Below, one piece after another: positions 60,801 through 64,000 of a stretch of DNA of 64,000 nucleotides (the stretch's first letter is position 1; each line of letters starts with the position of its first letter). The stretch comes from Chimonanthus salicifolius. Lineage: Eukaryota; Streptophyta; Magnoliopsida; Laurales; Calycanthaceae. A program made the position numbers and the translations under genes. Location of the stretch: the NCBI GenBank assembly GCA_013350335.1, contig CM023532.1, positions 88,973,383 through 89,037,382 of the forward strand. The letters are read 5' to 3'. A model generated the notes under the pieces. It was given only the letters and a program-made list of their open reading frames with translations. It had not been told where the DNA came from and did no database searches.

Positions 60801-62027
60801 GCCCACTTTCCATTCCTTCCGTTTGATGGATTTAAAATCCATGGCATAAACTTATGTAACCACCATAAATTCACAAAAATAAATTCCAGTTCTTAAACCC
60901 TAAAAATCCAAATTTTCTTATTTAAGAAATACTTACAATCCGTCGTCTCCTCCGACTTCCGGCACTCCCGTCGGTTTCCTTAGCCTCCTCTCTCCTTCCT
61001 CTTGATCTTTGGTAGGTCAAGATTCTTGATCCATGGTGGCAACCCCCAACCTTAGGATCGGCCAAGGAAGGGTTTAAATTGAGAGAGGGAGAGGGAGAGA
61101 TGATGAGAGGGGAGATGATCACCTTGATCTTAGGGTGATTTTCCTTAAAATTCTACTTCTTTCTTCTCTCCTTCTCTTCTTAGCTTCCTTTCCTTAATTT
61201 CCTTCTTCTCTTCTCCTTCCTAGTGTGGGACGGCCATAAGAGAGTGAAGGATTGAAATGAGAATGAAAAGAGAGAAAGAAAGGAAAAGATGAGGCTTATC
61301 CCCATTTTTTTACTTTACATTAATTACATTCACCAACCTTAAGATATTTTTGAGATATTTAAATTGCTTTATGGCGGTGGTTATCTAAACCACCACCAAG
61401 TCCAACGTGTTTCATATTTGAGGTTGGAATGAGGTGGGTCTTCACCTCTTGGCCCCACTTTGACCACTTCTAACCACCATTTTAAATAATTTAATTATTT
61501 AATTAATTAGATAATTTCCTTAGGTTAATCCATTTGTACTTAACCTAACTCCATTACTCCACCCATGGTTGACCAAATCAACCATGGTGGCCGGTCCCAC
61601 CAAACCTTGGCCCACAGCCACCTCACTTGATGAGGTGGAGGTGGGTCCCACTTGGCCACATCACCTTGGTTTAATTCCAAATAACTTAGGTGATTTAAAT
61701 TTTATTAAGCCCACTACAACCAATTGGATCATCATTGGGCCCATGGCCCAATTACATTTCCATCGTACCCATTTACCTTAGAGCTTAACCATCTTGACCC
61801 ATTGGGTCCCAAATGGGTATTTGACCCAATTTGACCACCCATGGCCCAATTGGCCATCATTGACCACTTAAATGACTTTAAAATGTAATCCATGGTCTAT
61901 TGGGCCATATTTGGGCCTTTGTCCAAATTTTGGCCCATTTACCATTTACTCCACCAATTTCCAATTTTAATCATTAAAATAAATAATATTCACATATTTA
62001 TTGATTTAAAAATTTCGGGCCATTGCA
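57876..62027 (-). repeat. Element 3 right LTR (5' LTR in sense)
   Basis: Direct copy of 50175-54327. The end is mutated to CATTGCA from CATTACA. Hairpins lie near 59854, 60135, 60302, 60467 and 60652; the donor-like site is at 60930-60936 (minus). Many differences from the left LTR are C/T or G/A changes, as expected from decay of methylated cytosines. Confidence 0.93.
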
Positions 62028-62540
62028 TTTCTTGTCCTCCATGATCCATAAAAATCTAGGGTTTGGCCATACAAGGGCAAAACCATGATCTATGATCATT
62101 CTCTATTGTTTATATTGAACATGCATGAGGTCCTTACGCTTGTCAAGATTAGGGTTCGGCCATGCAAGGGCCGAACCATTATCCTTGATCATTTTCATGC
62201 TTAATCATGCATGCATACATATTGTCCTTAATGGTCTTCATTCCTAGAATCTATCTCACCCATTAGGGTTTTGTCCATCCAAATATTTTAACCATTACAT
62301 TGATATTTCTTTGAGGTATTTTAAATCGATGGTCTATAATATTTTGGCCAACTCTCCAATCCAAGATGGAACCCCATGGTTTCGGCCATTCCATAGCCGA
62401 AACCATGGTTCCCTTAACCTCCTTTTAATTTATAAACCTTGTTAAGCAATACTTACCGATTCCGCTACTCCTCCATTTTCTTTCGTTCCTCCTTACTCCT
62501 CTGATCTTCTCTTTCCTTAGTCTTTTCTTTCTCCTCCTTG

Positions 62541-63030
62541 ACGCCCTACTTCTATCTTAGATGATGACACAAGAAATGGACAAAACGAAGGACGTGATCG
62601 AGCCAAGCTTAGGAGCTTGGAGGAGCTATATTGAATTATTTAAGTTTATTCATGGATATGTAATTTGAGTACTTAGCTTGTTGGACTAAAATAATTTAGA
62701 CTACTTGCTATGGTTTGGACTTTTATTTTGGACATTTTAATTTGAGGTAATTATCATTAAGTGATGTACTTCCTTGTTATTTAATAATTGGTAGGATAGA
62801 ATTCAATTATAATTCCACATTAAGTTTACATTCCGCAAGCTTAACTTATTATGTGTGAACCGTTCTCGTGGACTTAGTTCCACGCACACGTAGGGTTGGC
62901 CAGTTAAGGGCCGGGCTTTGGAAGCTCGGACTTAGGTCGCGTCGTGACTTCCCGCTCTCTTGTCACTCTTTATTTCAAAAAAAAATAGACTCTGATTTTT
63001 CAGCATAGTGAAAAGGGTCAGGGCGTTACA
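62541..63030 (+). repeat. Truncated 5' LTR, element 4
   Basis: It starts within 'acgccctacttctatc' (the block found near 47502 and 48030) and carries the terminal hairpin near 62903-62937 (GTTAAGG ... GAAGCTCGGACTTAG). About 0.5 kb of an expected 3-4 kb is present. Confidence 0.85.
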
Positions 63031-63032
63031 GT

Positions 63033-63044
63033 TGGTATCAGAAC
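63033..63044 (+). promoter_or_regulatory. Primer-binding site, element 4
   Basis: TGGTATCAGAAC, one change (G to A) from the TGGTATCAGAGC of elements 1-3, two bases after the LTR end. Confidence 0.85.
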
Positions 63045-63499
63045 GAAACCGGAAGAATGAATCTTTCGAAGTAAGATTAAGACGGTATCATTTCTCACTG
63101 ACAGATAAGAATTCCAACTGACTGACTCTTCGGAATCCGCTGCACGGGGGCCGGATTAATTTACTTCGTTAGACTCAGACTGAAGCATTCAATCTGAGAG
63201 CAACATTTGACAAAAAAAGAATGATAGCAAGGGAAGGACAGTCACTATAAATTGGATTTATCAAACGTAGCAAGATAGGACATATTCCCCCGAAAATGAG
63301 AAACAGTGATGGATTTATCAAAAATCGCAAAATAGGAGACATTTCCCCGATTTCCCCAAATTGAAAAAAAACACTTGATACTTAGGAAGTTTTTCCCCCA
63401 AAACTAAGTGTGCTTATTTGGCAATTTTCCCCTAAAAATACGTTAACACAAACTTTACAATGAAACTAAGTCAACGATGTTTTTCAATGACTTAGGAAA

Positions 63500-64000
63500 A
63501 TGCCTCAGAGAAGAAGAACCTGACAAAACCATGTGGAGGAAAAGGTGCAGCAACCCCAACAAGAGGAGGTGCAGTCACCTTATCAAGAGGAGGAACAAAT
63601 AGTATGAACATACCCGGAGTACCTCCCGAGCTACAAAACTTGGTCCAAGCGGTGGTCACTTCTGTTCTTCAATAGCACATGAACGAAAATGCAACCACCA
63701 GCAAGGCCAATGACCGGAGGATGGTCAAGGTTTCCAGCAGCGCCCCCTTACTTCAAAGGGAAAGATGGGCCTGTAACTGGCTAAGGAAAATTACTCAAAT
63801 CTTGACACTACTAAAGATCTCGAGTCATGAAGATAAGATATTACTGGCTACCTCACAACTGATTGACGATGCCGGCAAATGGTGGGAGGTGATAGAGCGA
63901 CAGCGGGCTCTCATAGCAGAAGGACAGAGGACTGCAATGACGTGGGAGTAGTTCTCAGCTATATTTTTGGACCACTACTTCCCAGAGGAAGAGCATGAGC
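63500..64000 (+). pseudogene. Ty3-gypsy capsid gag, 5' part, with stops
   Basis: The likely original start at 63500 (MPQRRRT) meets a stop at codon 8 (63521). A second frame from 63604 reads NIPGVPPELQNLVQAVV, then TAG at 63673, then MNENATTSKANDRR. It continues to DEDK-like HEDKILLATSQLIDDAG, KWWE and a TAG at 63949 within the usual T-W-E-x-F motif, followed by FLDHYFPEE. The pattern 'DK...AxxxLxxxAxxWW' is the plant Gypsy capsid (retrotransposon gag domain). Stops and a frameshift make it a pseudogene as it stands; the 3' half is outside the window. Confidence 0.8.

Larger units (their letters stand above)
50175..62027 (-). mobile_element. Element 3: non-autonomous hairpin-LTR element with integrase fragment
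   Basis: LTRs 50175-54327 (4,153 bp) and 57876-62027 (4,152 bp) are flanked by a perfect duplication TTTCT (50170-50174 and 62028-62032). The primer-binding site at 57862-57873 sets the sense strand as minus. The internal region is 3,548 bp: a broken zinc-knuckle ORF, a hairpin-bearing stretch, and an integrase core fragment fused to its C-terminal end. No capsid, protease or reverse transcriptase is present. The LTRs differ at many sites, especially in the first 200 bp, so it is older than element 1. Confidence 0.94.
50153..62540 (-). mobile_element. LTR remnant B, host of LTR A and element 3
   Basis: The short piece 50153-50174 and the long piece 62033-62540 join across element 3 by its duplication. 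The sequence is LTR interior of the family: hairpin-like units near 62049, 62152 and 62380, splice-donor-like GGTAAGTA at 62450-62457 (minus), and the leader-like 'cttcctccttactcctc' stretch. It ends abruptly at about 62540 against a plus-strand LTR. Confidence 0.65.
62541..64000 (+). mobile_element. Element 4: plus-strand relative with truncated 5' LTR and broken capsid gag
   Basis: The LTR right end (62541-63030, ends GGGTCAGGGCGTTACA), primer-binding site, shared leader and a gag reading frame lie in order on the plus strand; the element runs off the window. The LTR is cut at its left by remnant B, so most of it is missing. The leader matches those of elements 1-3, which makes this the closest thing in the window to a capsid-coding partner, although its gag is broken. 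Confidence 0.8.

Overview
This is repeat-dominated plant nuclear DNA and I see no ordinary host gene in it. The sequence shows several LTR retrotransposons with primer-binding sites complementary to plant initiator tRNA-Met, chromovirus-like integrase remnants, a Tat/Athila-like relic and a Ty1-copia relic, nested inside one another. This points to gene-poor heterochromatin of a flowering plant with a large genome; I cannot name the species. A 100-N scaffold gap lies at 23120-23219.

Layout. 1-5604: an LTR fragment, then a Tat/Athila-like relic arranged as an inverted repeat around a single LTR of about 2.4 kb. 5605-16122: a complete, very young, non-autonomous element (element 1) with two 3,943-bp LTRs and target duplication TTGGG. 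16123-19528: the relic resumes on the minus strand with a broken 'putative plant transposon protein' ORF, split by copia-like sequence. 19530-23119: a decayed copia gag between two long LTR-like arms in opposite orientation. 23220-31245: the 3' part of a plus-strand element of the main family, with a solo LTR (27618-31062, duplication GTGTG) inside its 3' LTR. 31246-50152: an LTR remnant (A) that holds element 2 (32133-48718, duplication TAACC). Element 2's right LTR holds solo LTRs at 37773-41088 (TGATC) and 42940-48537 (TTATG/TTTTG), and the latter holds another at 43817-48023 (GTTCT). 50153-62540: LTR remnant B holding element 3 (50175-62027, duplication TTTCT). 62541-64000: truncated 5' LTR, primer-binding site, leader and a broken capsid gag of a plus-strand relative (element 4).

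The main family is the notable thing here. Its LTRs start TGTAA and end TTACA and are mostly 3.3-4.2 kb. They carry arrays of short hairpins (GGGTTCGGCCAT ... ATGGCCGAACCC, usually 3-8 nt loop) whose two arms change together between copies. A second tandem hairpin set (CTTGAYGG ... CRTCAAG) also shows paired changes. In sense orientation most hairpin arrays lie just downstream of a conserved splice-donor-like GTAAGTA. The internal regions of elements 1-3 lack capsid, protease and reverse transcriptase but carry a small acidic protein with three zinc knuckles, intact in element 2. A degraded integrase end sits next to the 3' LTR. The family looks trans-mobilised, inserts repeatedly into its own LTRs, and may use an RNA- or DNA-structure-based mechanism that I do not recognise from described families.
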